Positions 8,687 through 17,639 of a DNA stretch of 64,000 nt are shown one piece after another. The position numbers were made by a program, and so were the translations under genes. The stretch's first letter is position 1. Each line of letters begins with the position of its first letter. The notes under the pieces were generated by a model. That model had not been told where the DNA came from. It saw only the letters and a program-made list of their open reading frames with translations, and ran no database searches. The DNA comes from Methanobacterium sp. (GTDB lineage Archaea; Methanobacteriota; Methanobacteria; Methanobacteriales; Methanobacteriaceae): assembly GCA_018263005.1 (NCBI GenBank), contig JADFDH010000001.1:310001-374000 (forward strand), in the 5' to 3' direction.

Positions 8687-9059
8687 CCATTACACCGTTT
8701 AGTATGCCGTGTTGACCTGGCCGTGATGTTACTTTTACTTTTCCCAGGTTTGTTTCAACTACAGCGCCCTTGTTTATGATGTTTCTTCTTACAAATTGGA
8801 AATTTGCTGTGTTTTCAACTACATTAAGAATTTCAGCCACTTTAACTTCGTTCTTTTGGGGAACTACCACGTTTATTTTATTATCATTGGTTAGTCGTAT
8901 TTTTTCATTCCCACCTTTGGCTCTGATTTTTTTAAACTTTCTCTCGCCTATTTTGGTTTCTGCAGGGTCTCTTCCAAATTCTATTTTTCTCTTGTTACGA
9001 TTGGATTTTCCTCGTCCACCGGTGGGTTTTCTTAATGATTTTCCTTGCCATATTGCCAT
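8679..9059 (-). CDS. rps8e: 30S ribosomal protein S8e
   Basis: 126 residues beginning MAIWQGKSLRKPTGGRGKSNRNK, the signature start of archaeal S8e, with GRDPAETKIG and the C-terminal VTSRPGQHGILNGVMVE. ATG is behind AGGTGAAATA on the minus strand. The gene overlaps the downstream polB2 start by 8 bp. Upstream lies a 361-bp region shared with the divergent hypE. Confidence 0.95.
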   Translation of the reverse strand: MAIWQGKSLRKPTGGRGKSNRNKRKIEFGRDPAETKIGERKFKKIRAKGGNEKIRLTNDNKINVVVPQKNEVKVAEILNVVENTANFQFVRRNIINKGAVVETNLGKVKVTSRPGQHGILNGVMVE

Positions 9060-9420
9060 TATTTCACCTGTTTATGATCTTATTTTTATTAATGGAAGCA
9101 CTTTTGATGTTCTTAATAATTTTTAAAGTCTGCTTTCCATGTTGAATTTCTAACAATCAACTATCCTAATTTAATTATATTTTCAGAAGTATAATCTTTG
9201 TTGATGTATCTGAATATATACGTTATGATTATACTTAAATATATGTAGATTTCAAATCAAAATAAAAGAAATTTTTAAAATCTTTTAATGTTTCCATTTA
9301 CTTTAGGATTTATTATGTTTAAATTCTTCAAGCAAATAGGGAATTTATTAATCCATATCATGAGATTAATCGAGGTAAAGATAAAAATTTTTACTTTTAA
9401 CAGATTAATAGGTGAAAAAT
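9060..9420. promoter_or_regulatory. Divergent intergenic region between rps8e and hypE
   Basis: 361 bp of AT-rich DNA with no convincing gene. A TATA-like box toward hypE is at about 9231-9245 (ACTTAAATATATG), which would give hypE a leader of roughly 150 nt. AGGTGA immediately precedes the hypE ATG. The minus-strand promoter of rps8e must lie near 9090-9180, but I see no single best box. Confidence 0.4.
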
Positions 9421-10431
9421 ATGAAAATTGGCATGTCTCACGGGGCTGGCGGAGAAATAATGCAAGGCCTCATATCAGATATAATATTGGGAAATATCAA
9501 GAATAAGAATGTAAATGGGGGAATAGGATTAGATGAGCTGGATGATGGAGCCACCATACCACTTGGTGAATATGAAATCGTAATCAGTACAGATAGTCAC
9601 ACCATTGATCCTATTTTCTTCCCTGGAGGAGATATTGGGAAAATATCGATAGCTGGAACTGTGAATGATGTTTCAGTTATGGGTGCTAGACCATTGGCCA
9701 TTGCCAGTGCAATGGTTATTAGTGAAGGGTTCTCCAGTGATGATCTTGAGAAGATTATACAGTCCATGGATTCAGTATCCACAGAAGCAGGAGTTGCTAT
9801 AGTAACCGGTGATACAAAGGTTATGGAGAAAGAAAAGCTGGATAAAATTATTATAACCACTACTGGCATTGGAATAGTTAAAAAAGGACAGGTAAAAAGG
9901 GATTCTGGTCTAAAAATGGGGGATAAGATCATACTCACCGGCAGTGTTGGTGATCACGGAATATCGCTCATGTCTTTCCGGGAAGGTTTTGGTTTCCAGA
10001 CCGATCTGAAATCTGATGTTGCCCCAGTATGGGGGATGGTTAAGGCTGCTTTAGATATTGGAGGAGTTACTGCAATGAAAGACCCTACCCGTGGTGGAAT
10101 AGCAAACGCTCTAAATGAACTGGCCTATAAATCCGGTGTGGGCATGTTAATTGATGAGGAGAAGATACCATTTAAGAAAGAAGTGATTGCAGCATCTGAA
10201 ATGCTGGGAATTGACCCTTATGAAGTGGCTAATGAGGGAAAGGTAATATTGGGTGTTGAAGAAGATAAGGCCCAAGAAATATTAGAGGCTATTAGGAATA
10301 CCAGATATGGTGAAGAAGCACAAATAATAGGTGAGGTTACCGAGGATCATCATGTGATATTAGAAACCATGTTAGGTGGTAAAAGGATACTGGAAGAGCC
10401 TATAGCTGACCCAGTTCCCAGGGTATGCTGA
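9421..10431 (+). CDS. hypE: Hydrogenase maturation protein HypE
   Basis: 336-residue AIR-synthase/ThiL-fold protein: SHGAGGEIM near the start, FPGGDIGKISIAGTVNDVSVMGARP, and KDPTRGGIANALNELA. It ends PVPRVC. The C-terminal Cys is the residue that receives carbamoyl from HypF and is dehydrated to thiocyanate, giving the CN ligands of the [NiFe] hydrogenase active site. This methanogen needs it for its [NiFe] hydrogenases. ATG at 9421 follows AGGTGA; the in-frame GTG at 9412 is part of that site. Confidence 0.95.
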   Translation: MKIGMSHGAGGEIMQGLISDIILGNIKNKNVNGGIGLDELDDGATIPLGEYEIVISTDSHTIDPIFFPGGDIGKISIAGTVNDVSVMGARPLAIASAMVISEGFSSDDLEKIIQSMDSVSTEAGVAIVTGDTKVMEKEKLDKIIITTTGIGIVKKGQVKRDSGLKMGDKIILTGSVGDHGISLMSFREGFGFQTDLKSDVAPVWGMVKAALDIGGVTAMKDPTRGGIANALNELAYKSGVGMLIDEEKIPFKKEVIAASEMLGIDPYEVANEGKVILGVEEDKAQEILEAIRNTRYGEEAQIIGEVTEDHHVILETMLGGKRILEEPIADPVPRVC

Positions 10432-10544
10432 TCTGTTTGCAAAGTTTTAATTCAATATTAAATTTTTCATGAAATGGTAGGTAACTTTATAAAGTTAATA
10501 AATACAAATTATAAATAATTAAAAGATGAATTGAGGGATATCTG

Positions 10545-10976
10545 ATGGCAGGATTATGGGGAAAGAGATTTGCTGCGCTGGTTGTTGATTTTATAATGGT
10601 AACCTTATTTTTATGGGTAATAATCGCCCTTCTTTATCCAGTTATTGCAATGGCAAATTTATTTGCCCTTCTGAATGTCTGGGTTCCAATTGCTGCGGTT
10701 ATAATCATCGTATATTTCACTTATTTTGAAGGTAAGTACAGCACCACACCAGGGAAAAATCTTATGAAACTTAAAATTAAAGCTCTTAAAAGAGAGATGA
10801 ATTATAAAAAAGCTTTTATCAGAAGTTTATCTAAGATTTTATGGTTACCTTTAATCTTAGATGTCATCATTGGCCTATTCATGAGTAGTCCTAAAAAGAG
10901 ATTACTTGATAGACTGGCAAAAACAGAGGTAGTGCTTTTGGATGAAGTAGAACCTCCACTTAAAGTTATGGAGTAA
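10545..10976 (+). CDS. RDD family membrane protein
   Basis: 143 residues with about three hydrophobic helices (about 8-35, 43-62, 98-114). The opening LWGKRFAALVVDFIM is the RDD motif region, here R..A..VD, and STTPGKNLMKLKI is the conserved middle motif of RDD proteins. The family has transport-related or unknown roles. ATG behind GAGGGATATCTG. It stands alone between hypE and a convergent small membrane gene. Confidence 0.8.
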   Translation: MAGLWGKRFAALVVDFIMVTLFLWVIIALLYPVIAMANLFALLNVWVPIAAVIIIVYFTYFEGKYSTTPGKNLMKLKIKALKREMNYKKAFIRSLSKILWLPLILDVIIGLFMSSPKKRLLDRLAKTEVVLLDEVEPPLKVME

Positions 10977-11031
10977 TCTACCTCTTTAGTCATCCAAATC
11001 TAATTTTTTATTAAAAAAATAATAGGATGTT

Positions 11032-11295
11032 CTATTCTACAATTCTAACAGCTTGCACTGCAGGTTTAGCTATTGCTCTAGCTATGATTACTGTGGCTAT
11101 CACTGCTATTATGGTTATTATTATTGCATATATGAGTAAACCAACAATACCACTTCCTGCTTGGAAAAATTGGAGTATTATTGCTTTTATAGCTTCATTC
11201 CAGGCAAGTGCGGCAATTAATCCAAAAGCAGTGGTCATTAAAGTAGCTATGGTTTCTGCAACCTGACCTTTCATTTCTTGGGCTTGTTCTTTCAC
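11032..11295 (-). CDS. DUF5654-like small membrane protein
   Basis: 87 residues: an amphipathic N-terminus (KEQAQEMKGQVAETIATLMTTAFGLIAALAWNEA cut into its parts, residues 2-35) followed by a hydrophobic helix at about 52-74. The pattern fits the archaeal DUF5654 family of unknown function. GTG start behind GGTGAGGTGAG. It is convergent with the RDD gene. Confidence 0.65.
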   Translation of the reverse strand: MKEQAQEMKGQVAETIATLMTTAFGLIAALAWNEAIKAIILQFFQAGSGIVGLLIYAIIITIIAVIATVIIARAIAKPAVQAVRIVE

Positions 11296-11558
11296 ATTCT
11301 CACCTCACCTTAGTTTAAACGTATGTAAGTATTTATTTATATTAACATATAAAGATGATTAAGAAGTATTAAGAATTAAAGGAAGTTATTCCTATTCATT
11401 TTAAAAAAATAATAATTAATTAAAAAGTAAAATCAATAATAATAAATTAATAATTCCAATATTATAAATAAAATAAATACCAAGTCTATCCAATTAAATT
11501 ATAAAATAGATGATAATAAGCTTTAATTCTCTTAAAAATAAAGATTAATGGTAATAAT

Positions 11559-12182
11559 ATGTTTATGGGTGCATCTACTAAACAAGGAAAGGAAATAGCT
11601 AATGAGAGTAGGAAAATTGTAAAATCTCTCATTGACCATAAGACCGAACATTTAAAACCAGAGGAGAGATCGATAGTGGAAAGAATAGTACACTCCACAG
11701 CCGATCCAGAATATGCGGATATAACGCGGATAAGCGATGATTTTGTTGAAGCCAGTTTAAAATCCATAAAGGCAGATGAAAATATACTAACCGATATCAC
11801 CATGGTAAAAGCAGGAATCAACTCTTACTCTGGAAAAGTTAAGTGTTATATCAACCATGAAAAAACCATAGAGATTGCCAAAAAAAAAGGCATCACACGC
11901 GCAGCAGCCGCTATACAGGTAGCTGCCGATGATGGTTTTGAAGGCATAGTCGCAGTGGGTAACGCACCAACAGCACTATATAAGGTAATAGAATTAATTA
12001 ATAACAATGAAATCAAAGCTAAATCAGTTATAGGAGTTCCTGTAGGTTTTGTAGGGGCTGCAGAATCCAAAAATGAACTTATAGATTCTGATATTCCCTA
12101 TCTATTAACAAAAGGACCTAAAGGGGGAACTCCTGTTGCGGTAGCTGCAGTAAATTCCCTAATAAACACTGCTAAAGAATAA
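11559..12182 (+). CDS. cbiC: Cobalt-precorrin-8 methylmutase (CbiC)
   Basis: 207 residues. RIVHSTADPEYAD near residue 47 holds the catalytic His of CbiC/CobH. The C-terminal half has GNAPTALYKVIELI and GVPVGFVGAAESK, both family hallmarks. The enzyme moves the methyl group from C11 to C12 of the corrin ring, giving cobyrinate. Methanogens need corrinoid for the Mtr methyltransferase. An alternative ATG lies two codons in (11565). hemL follows 30 bp downstream, so they probably form an operon. Confidence 0.93.
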   Translation: MFMGASTKQGKEIANESRKIVKSLIDHKTEHLKPEERSIVERIVHSTADPEYADITRISDDFVEASLKSIKADENILTDITMVKAGINSYSGKVKCYINHEKTIEIAKKKGITRAAAAIQVAADDGFEGIVAVGNAPTALYKVIELINNNEIKAKSVIGVPVGFVGAAESKNELIDSDIPYLLTKGPKGGTPVAVAAVNSLINTAKE

Positions 12183-12212
12183 AAAAAATATTATTTTATA
12201 GGAGATGAGATT

Positions 12213-13466
12213 TTGAGATCCCAAGATTTATTTGAAGAATCCAAAAAATATCTTCCTGGAGGTGTAGATTCCCCAGTAAGAGCCTATGAACCATATCCTT
12301 TTTTTGCAGAAAGAGCTGAAGGCTCACACATCTATGATGTAGATGGTAGAGGTTATATTGATTATTGCCTTGCTTACGGTCCCCTGGTATTGGGCCATGC
12401 CAATCCTAAGGTAAAAGAAGCGGTAAAAGAACAAATAGAACTAGGATCAGCATACGGAGTCCCTACAGAAAAAGAGATTGAACTGGCTAAACTGGTAATT
12501 AAGAAAGTACCCTGCGCAGATATGGTAAGATTTGTTAACTCCGGAACAGAAGCCACCATGAGTGCAATACGGTTAGCCAGAGCATACACTGGTAATAAAA
12601 AGATCGTAAAATTTGAAGGATCATATCATGGCGCCCATGACTACGTATTAGTAAAATCCGGATCAGGTGCTATGGGATTACCTGATTCACCAGGAGTACC
12701 AGGAGAAACTACAAAAAACACCATACTAATCCCCTTCAATGATTATGGCGCTGTTACTCAATTAATAGATGATCAAAAAGAAGAAATTGCAGCAATAATA
12801 GTCGAACCAGTCATGGGTAACATCGGATGTATCCCACCAAAAGAGGGTTATTTAAACTTTTTACGCGAAATAACCAATGAAAATAATATAGTTTTAATAT
12901 TTGATGAAGTTATAACGGGTTTTAGACTGGCAGAGGGAGGGGCTCAGGAATATTATGGTATAAAACCGGATCTGGTAACTATGGGTAAAATATTAGGTGG
13001 AGGATATCCTATGGGATCTTTAGCAGGTAAAAGAGAGTACATGGAAATGATTGCCCCTTCTGGAAATGTATATCAAGCAGGTACATTTAATGGAAATCCC
13101 ATATCAGTAAGCGCAGGCTTAGCCACATTAAAACAACTTGATGATAGTTTTTATAAAGACTTAAGTGATAAGGGTAATTATATGAGAAAGGGAATATCGG
13201 ATATACTGGATGAACAGGGTCTGCAATATCAAGTAGCTGGTTTAAGCTCCATGTTCCAACTGTACTTCACAGATAAAAAAGTGATGGATTATAAAGATGC
13301 TAAAACCTCAAATACAGAAAAATTCACCAAATACTTCCACAACCTACTAGGTGCTGGTGTTTTCATACCCCCATCACAATTTGAATGCTGTTTCATATCA
13401 CTTTTCCATAGTGAGGAAGACTTAGAACATACATTAGAGGCTATTGAACAAGCATTGAAAGATTAG
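12213..13466 (+). CDS. hemL: Glutamate-1-semialdehyde 2,1-aminomutase
   Basis: 417 residues, TTG start behind AGGAGATGAG. Class-III PLP aminotransferase features: YLPGGVDSPVRA near the start, VRFVNSGTEATMSAIRLAR, the LIFDEVITGFR motif, and GKILGGGYPMGS, whose Lys binds PLP. It makes 5-aminolevulinate in the C5 pathway, the entry to all tetrapyrroles including F430 and B12. It pairs with cbiC upstream and lies in the same window as hemD, cobA and cfbC. Confidence 0.95.
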   Translation: MRSQDLFEESKKYLPGGVDSPVRAYEPYPFFAERAEGSHIYDVDGRGYIDYCLAYGPLVLGHANPKVKEAVKEQIELGSAYGVPTEKEIELAKLVIKKVPCADMVRFVNSGTEATMSAIRLARAYTGNKKIVKFEGSYHGAHDYVLVKSGSGAMGLPDSPGVPGETTKNTILIPFNDYGAVTQLIDDQKEEIAAIIVEPVMGNIGCIPPKEGYLNFLREITNENNIVLIFDEVITGFRLAEGGAQEYYGIKPDLVTMGKILGGGYPMGSLAGKREYMEMIAPSGNVYQAGTFNGNPISVSAGLATLKQLDDSFYKDLSDKGNYMRKGISDILDEQGLQYQVAGLSSMFQLYFTDKKVMDYKDAKTSNTEKFTKYFHNLLGAGVFIPPSQFECCFISLFHSEEDLEHTLEAIEQALKD

Positions 13467-13566
13467 AGTTTTCTAAAAAATAAGCCTATTCTTTAAAATA
13501 GATTTAATACAGGGCTTGTATATTGTTACAATAATTAATTATATTTTTTAATTATCCCATCAATAT

Positions 13567-13699
13567 AAAAAAGAGATCATAAGAACAGATCATTGTAAAA
13601 AAGAGATCATTATGACTACTCATAATAAAAGAAATCATTATGACGGTTAATTAAAAAGAGGTCATAATGACTACTCATAATAAAAGAGATCATTATGAA
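13567..13699 (+). repeat. Five-unit imperfect tandem array ending on the mtxX start codon
   Basis: Five copies of a unit like AAAAGAGATCATTATGA begin near 13567, 13597, 13627, 13653 and 13683 (spacing 30, 30, 26, 30). The last copy carries the ribosome binding site and ATG of mtxX. A longer 32-bp block at 13612-13643 recurs at 13667-13698 with a single mismatch. The 228-bp gap between hemL and mtxX is otherwise plain AT-rich DNA. Confidence 0.85.
13612..13650 (+). other. Candidate upstream mini-ORF 1 in the mtxX leader
   Basis: ATG at 13612 follows an AGAGATCATT repeat copy and encodes 12 residues, MTTHNKRNHYDG, then TAA. The ribosome-binding context is the same as that of mtxX because both are repeat copies. 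Translation is unproven. Confidence 0.3.
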
Positions 13700-13720
13700 A
13701 ATCGTTGCCGGAGTCGGTGA
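13667..13720 (+). other. Candidate upstream mini-ORF 2 overlapping the mtxX start
   Basis: ATG at 13667 follows AGAGGTCATA, a better Shine-Dalgarno than that of mtxX itself. It encodes 17 residues starting MTTHNKRDHYE and ends at TGA 13718-13720, 26 bp inside mtxX in another frame. The first ten residues repeat mini-ORF 1 with one change. Ribosomes using it would pass over the mtxX ATG, so it could lower mtxX translation; this is inference. Confidence 0.35.
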
Positions 13721-14387
13721 GAATAAAAATATAGAGAAAGCAGCTAAAAAAGTTAGCTTTCCAGTTAAGCTTGTGGAATCTGAAGAAGAATTTGCAGAGC
13801 TATTTTTTGAGGATGAAGCTCAGGCATATGTTAGGGGCTCCCTCAGTGCCTCAATATTAATGGAAAAACTTAGAAGTAGCTATGAAAACATATATAGGGC
13901 TTCTTTCCTGGAGATAAGGGGAAATAAATTTTTACTGGCTCCTGTAGGGATAGATGAGGGAGATAATCTGCTTCAGAAATTGCAGATAATAGATTTGTGT
14001 GCAGATTTCCTTAAAAAAATAGATATAAATCCAAAAATAGCCATACTCTCCAGCGGCAGAGACCAGGATAGGGGGAGAAGTCGTAAAATCCATGAATCAA
14101 TAGCACAAGGAGAATTATTAACCCGAATAATCAGGAATAAACATCAGGCAAAGCATTATTTCATATTATTAGAGGAAGCCATAGCAGACCAAATGAATGT
14201 AATCATAGCTCCAGATGGAATCACCGGGAATTTGATCTTCAGATCCATTGTTTTAGTAGGATCAGGTAAAAGTCATGGTGCAATTACCTTGGGTTTAGAT
14301 AGAACATTCATCGATACATCCCGATCACTGGATGTGGATGGATATATTAGAGCATTGAAATTTGCAAAATATATAAGTGAACTATAA
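13695..14387 (+). CDS. mtxX: Methanogenesis marker protein 4 / MtxX family protein
   Basis: 230 residues beginning MKIVAGVGENKNIEKAAKK, with YVRGSLSAS, AILSSGRDQDRGRS and a C-terminal phosphotransacetylase-like region (APDGITGNLIFRSIVLVGSG). This matches the methanogen-specific MtxX (marker 4) family, related to phosphate acyltransferases and once proposed to be a methyltransferase. The true reaction is not established. The start lies in the last unit of a tandem array that also encodes two upstream mini-ORFs. Confidence 0.78.
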   Translation: MKIVAGVGENKNIEKAAKKVSFPVKLVESEEEFAELFFEDEAQAYVRGSLSASILMEKLRSSYENIYRASFLEIRGNKFLLAPVGIDEGDNLLQKLQIIDLCADFLKKIDINPKIAILSSGRDQDRGRSRKIHESIAQGELLTRIIRNKHQAKHYFILLEEAIADQMNVIIAPDGITGNLIFRSIVLVGSGKSHGAITLGLDRTFIDTSRSLDVDGYIRALKFAKYISEL

Positions 14388-14522
14388 TATCTAAAAAAAA
14401 CTTCATTTTATAATATTTAAATATAAAGAAAGAATAATTAAGGATAATAACTAATTTTTTAGTTCCATATTTCATCATTTATTTAAGAAACTGTAAATTT
14501 TATAATAAATTAGGAAGTTAAA

Positions 14523-15290
14523 ATGTCGCCTTTAAAACCACTATATGCTTTATATGAATGGTATATATCTCGAAATCTACATTCAGAAAATATGCCCCGG
14601 CATGTAGCTATAATAATGGATGGAAATCGAAGATATTCCAGAATACAGGGAGAATTTGATCCCATTGAAGGCCATAAACGTGGCGTTAGTACCCTGGAAA
14701 GGGTACTGGACTGGTGTGTAGATTTAGGAATAGAAATAGTAACCGTCTATGCTTTTTCCATTGAAAATTTCAAAAGACCCTCCCATGAAGTTGAAGGGCT
14801 CATGAAACTGTTTAAACATAATTTTGAAACCATAGCCCAGAATAAGAGGATTCATAGAAATGAAGTGAAATTAAAAGCCGTGGGAAAGTTAGAGCTCTTA
14901 CCAGATGATGTTAGAGAAGCAATAAAAATTGCAGAAGAAGTAACCAGTAAATATGATAAAAGACAAGTTAACATCGCAATAGGATATGACGGACGTTTAG
15001 AGATAGTTGATGCTATGAAAAAGATAGCAGATGAGGTTAAAAGCGGTAAACTGGATCCTGAAGAAATCGATGAAAAACTGGTTAATGAAAACCTATACAC
15101 AGCCGGATTGGCAGATCCCAACCTGATTATAAGAACCAGTGGTGAAGAAAGACTCAGCGGATTCCTATTATGGCAATCATCTTATTCAGAATTATATTTC
15201 TGCGACAGTTTATGGCCTGAACTCAGGAAAGTGGACTTTTTACGTGCACTGAGATCATATCAACAGAGAGAAAGAAGATTCGGCGTTTAA
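14523..15290 (+). CDS. uppS: Cis-prenyltransferase UppS (undecaprenyl-type diphosphate synthase)
   Basis: 255 residues. IIMDGNRRYSRIQG at about 29-42 contains the catalytic Asp and phosphate-binding Arg of cis-prenyltransferases. The C-terminal RTSGEERLSGFLLWQSSYSEL is the conserved diphosphate/Mg region (split here: RTSGEERLS then FLLWQSSYSEL). The archaeal enzyme extends geranylgeranyl diphosphate to the polyprenyl carrier used for surface glycan and pseudomurein assembly, which fits the glycan island at 46-64 kb. ATG behind AGGAAGTTAAA. Confidence 0.92.
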   Translation: MSPLKPLYALYEWYISRNLHSENMPRHVAIIMDGNRRYSRIQGEFDPIEGHKRGVSTLERVLDWCVDLGIEIVTVYAFSIENFKRPSHEVEGLMKLFKHNFETIAQNKRIHRNEVKLKAVGKLELLPDDVREAIKIAEEVTSKYDKRQVNIAIGYDGRLEIVDAMKKIADEVKSGKLDPEEIDEKLVNENLYTAGLADPNLIIRTSGEERLSGFLLWQSSYSELYFCDSLWPELRKVDFLRALRSYQQRERRFGV

Positions 15291-15337
15291 ACCACTGATT
15301 TTATTACACAAATTTTATTATATGCACTTAATTTTAC

Positions 15338-15371
15338 TATATTCACTGGATTTTTTATATTCACTGGATTT
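15338..15371 (+). repeat. Short direct repeat between uppS and tatD
   Basis: The 16-bp block TATATTCACTGGATTT occurs at 15338-15353 and again at 15356-15371. It lies in the uppS-tatD gap, upstream of the AAGGAGAAAATAA ribosome binding site of tatD. Confidence 0.85.
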
Positions 15372-15402
15372 AATGATATATACTAGAACAAGGAGAAAAT
15401 AA

Positions 15403-16158
15403 ATGATAGACGCCCACTGCCATGTTGATTTTAAAGAGTACAATAGAAACCGGGAAGAGGTAATGGAAAGAGCACAGAAAAAACTGGAAGCAATAATCAA
15501 TTCAGGAGCAAGTTTAGGCGGTAATAGGCGGACATTGAAGCTGATGATTGAATATCCAGGATTCCTATATCCTTCTTTAGGTTTCCATCCAAAAAACGCG
15601 GAAAAAGCAGATTCAGTTATCATCAAACAAGCAATACAGGAAATAGAAGAAAATATTGATAAATGTGTGGCATTGGGCGAGACAGGACTTGATTTCCATG
15701 AAACAAAGGATGAGGAAAACAAAAAAAGGCAGGAATCAGTTTTTAAAACTTTTTTAGAATTAGCTCGCGAGTATCAACTGCCTCTGGTGATCCACGCCCG
15801 GAATGCCGAGAGAAAAGCACTGGATATGGTAAAAAAACAGAATTTAAGTGATGTGGTGTTCCATTGCTACGGTGGTGATGCCCAAACAGCCAGTTTAATC
15901 GTAGAGGAAGGTTACTATATCTCCTTATCCACCATAATCTGTTTTTCAAAATATCATCAGGATCTGGCACGAGAAATACCGCTTTCAAACATACTAACAG
16001 AAACAGATAGCCCATACTTATCTCCTTTTAAAGGTAGAAATGAACCTGCGTTTGTAGAAGAGGTGGTGAAGACATTAGCTAAAGTAAAGGATATGTACAT
16101 ACCAGAGGTTGATGGTGTAACCCAAAAAAACATCCAGGATGTTTTCAGATTAAAGTGA
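15403..16158 (+). CDS. TatD family metal-dependent hydrolase
   Basis: 251 residues with TatD metal ligands in order: DAHCHVDF at 3-10, GETGLDFH near 88, HARNAE near 127, HCYGG near 152 and TETDSPYLSPF near 205. TatD enzymes are Mg-dependent 3'-5' DNases or phosphoesterases; the archaeal substrate is not defined. ATG behind AAGGAGAAAATAA. Confidence 0.88.
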   Translation: MIDAHCHVDFKEYNRNREEVMERAQKKLEAIINSGASLGGNRRTLKLMIEYPGFLYPSLGFHPKNAEKADSVIIKQAIQEIEENIDKCVALGETGLDFHETKDEENKKRQESVFKTFLELAREYQLPLVIHARNAERKALDMVKKQNLSDVVFHCYGGDAQTASLIVEEGYYISLSTIICFSKYHQDLAREIPLSNILTETDSPYLSPFKGRNEPAFVEEVVKTLAKVKDMYIPEVDGVTQKNIQDVFRLK

Positions 16159-16177
16159 AAAATATTTATTAAACTAT

Positions 16178-16555
16178 TTACTTGTCCAATCTGTTGAAAA
16201 CTTCCTTGGCATTAGTCATACCATTAATGGCAGCTGGAAAACCGGCATAAACCGCCATCTGCATTATTACTTCTACTATTTCTTCTCGACTGCATCCTGC
16301 ATTTAAAGCACCCTCAATATGACTCTGCAGTTGGAGAGGGGCGTTACCTAAGGCAGTGAGCGCAGCTATAGTTGCTATCTCCCTTGTTTTTGCTTCAAGT
16401 CCGGGGCGGGTGTAAATATCACCATATGCAAATTCAGCCACATAACGCGCCAGATCAGGTGCTATGTCTGCTAAATTCTCTTTTAATTTCATATAATTTT
16501 CAGGATTATTCTTCTCCAGATGTTCAATACCTTTTTGATAGCGTTTTTTGTCCAT
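16178..16555 (-). CDS. Carboxymuconolactone decarboxylase-like (AhpD-fold) protein
   Basis: 125 residues with the CMD core: AYGDIYTRPGLEAKTREIATIAAL cut as GDIYTRPGLEAKTRE then ALTALGNAP, then LQSHIEGALNAGCSREEI and AVYAGFPAAINGM. Only one Cys is present in the core, so the CxxC redox pair of AhpD is missing and peroxidase-reductase activity is unlikely. The role is unknown; such genes are common in methanogens. ATG behind AGGAGAGAATTAT. Convergent with tatD. Confidence 0.85.
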   Translation of the reverse strand: MDKKRYQKGIEHLEKNNPENYMKLKENLADIAPDLARYVAEFAYGDIYTRPGLEAKTREIATIAALTALGNAPLQLQSHIEGALNAGCSREEIVEVIMQMAVYAGFPAAINGMTNAKEVFNRLDK

Positions 16556-16715
16556 ATAATTCTCTCCTGGTTCTTTTTTGGTAATATTATCCAGAATATG
16601 TTTATCATTTTTTAATCAATGATAGTTTGTATAATATGGTTTGAATAAATAAAAATATTTGATCATAGTTTGAATAATTAAATAGTAACACGGAATTATT
16701 TATGAGGATTTTATA

Positions 16716-17507
16716 ATGGAAAGGATCTCTTTTGAAAGCTATATCAGATCATTTGAAGTATTTGGTCAATATTCAGAGGAATACGGATATCAACTGGAGC
16801 ATTTACTGGCCCTTGAAGATAATCTAAAAGAAGGTTTTTCAATTTTAGACATTGGGGCGGGAACAGGGTTTTTTGTTAGAGATTTCCTGGATAGATGCAA
16901 AATCGAAGCATCCCATTATACTGCAGTAGAACCATCCATTGATCATGTGAATAAATTAAAAAAGAATCTTAATGGGTTTTCACTTGAATTAGATGTGTAT
17001 AATACTATTTTCACCCCTGAAACTGTTCTGGATAGGAAGTTTGATCTGATTATCATGTCACATTCATTATACTGGTTTTTACCCAACCCGGAACCATTCA
17101 TATTAAACGCGCTTAATTTCCTGAAAAATGATGGTAGGGTGGTTATGTACTTACAAACTCCATACACAGCATCACATATTTTAAATCTCTTATTCGATAA
17201 GAAATTACCTAAAAACAGAGCACCCAGTCACGAGATAAATAGTTGGACGATTATGGACCTACTGGATAGGAATGATATTAATTATAAAATATCTAATCTA
17301 CCAGGAACATTCCAAGCTAATGATATATTTAAAAAAAAGAATCAAAAGATGTTAGATGAGGTTATTTCCTTTTTCTTCGCTGTAGAAGCCAGATCTCTAG
17401 ATAAAAAAACGAGATCAAGGGCTGAAGAGGCTATGAAAATGCTTTCATATAAGCAGGGGGATGATCTTAAGTTGAATATGGAAGTAGGTGCCATAACCAT
17501 ATATTAA
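16716..17507 (+). CDS. Class I SAM-dependent methyltransferase
   Basis: 263 residues. The SAM-binding motif I LDIGAGTGFFVRDFL is at about 46-60, and motif II/post-I TAVEPSIDHVNKL and LIIMSHSLYWF follow in the expected order. The acceptor is unknown. ATG behind GAGGATTTTATA. It is monocistronic, between the CMD-like gene and arfC. Confidence 0.85.
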   Translation: MERISFESYIRSFEVFGQYSEEYGYQLEHLLALEDNLKEGFSILDIGAGTGFFVRDFLDRCKIEASHYTAVEPSIDHVNKLKKNLNGFSLELDVYNTIFTPETVLDRKFDLIIMSHSLYWFLPNPEPFILNALNFLKNDGRVVMYLQTPYTASHILNLLFDKKLPKNRAPSHEINSWTIMDLLDRNDINYKISNLPGTFQANDIFKKKNQKMLDEVISFFFAVEARSLDKKTRSRAEEAMKMLSYKQGDDLKLNMEVGAITIY

Positions 17508-17639
17508 ATAAAATCTGAAATCATTCATCACTTTAGGATTATCTGATATCATCCACAAACTTAGGGGGTATCTGAATCGTTTATAAAATTATAAGGTTAA
17601 ATCTTAAATCATTTATATTAAACTTATGAGGGGAACTAT

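Noticed and set aside
8157..8702. 181-codon plus-strand frame opposite polB2
   Set aside because: Shadow of the polB2 gene, Ser/Thr-rich with no recognisable motif; PolB2 is certain.
9288..9506. 72-codon frame before hypE
   Set aside because: Overlaps the hypE start in another frame, AT-rich start, no ribosome binding site.
11027..11266. 79-codon hydrophobic plus-strand frame
   Set aside because: Mirrors the DUF5654-like gene on the minus strand, which has the proper GTG start and ribosome binding site.
13567..13699. Possible CRISPR array
   Set aside because: Spacers are only about 9-15 bp and also repeat; no cas genes nearby; the array runs into a start codon.
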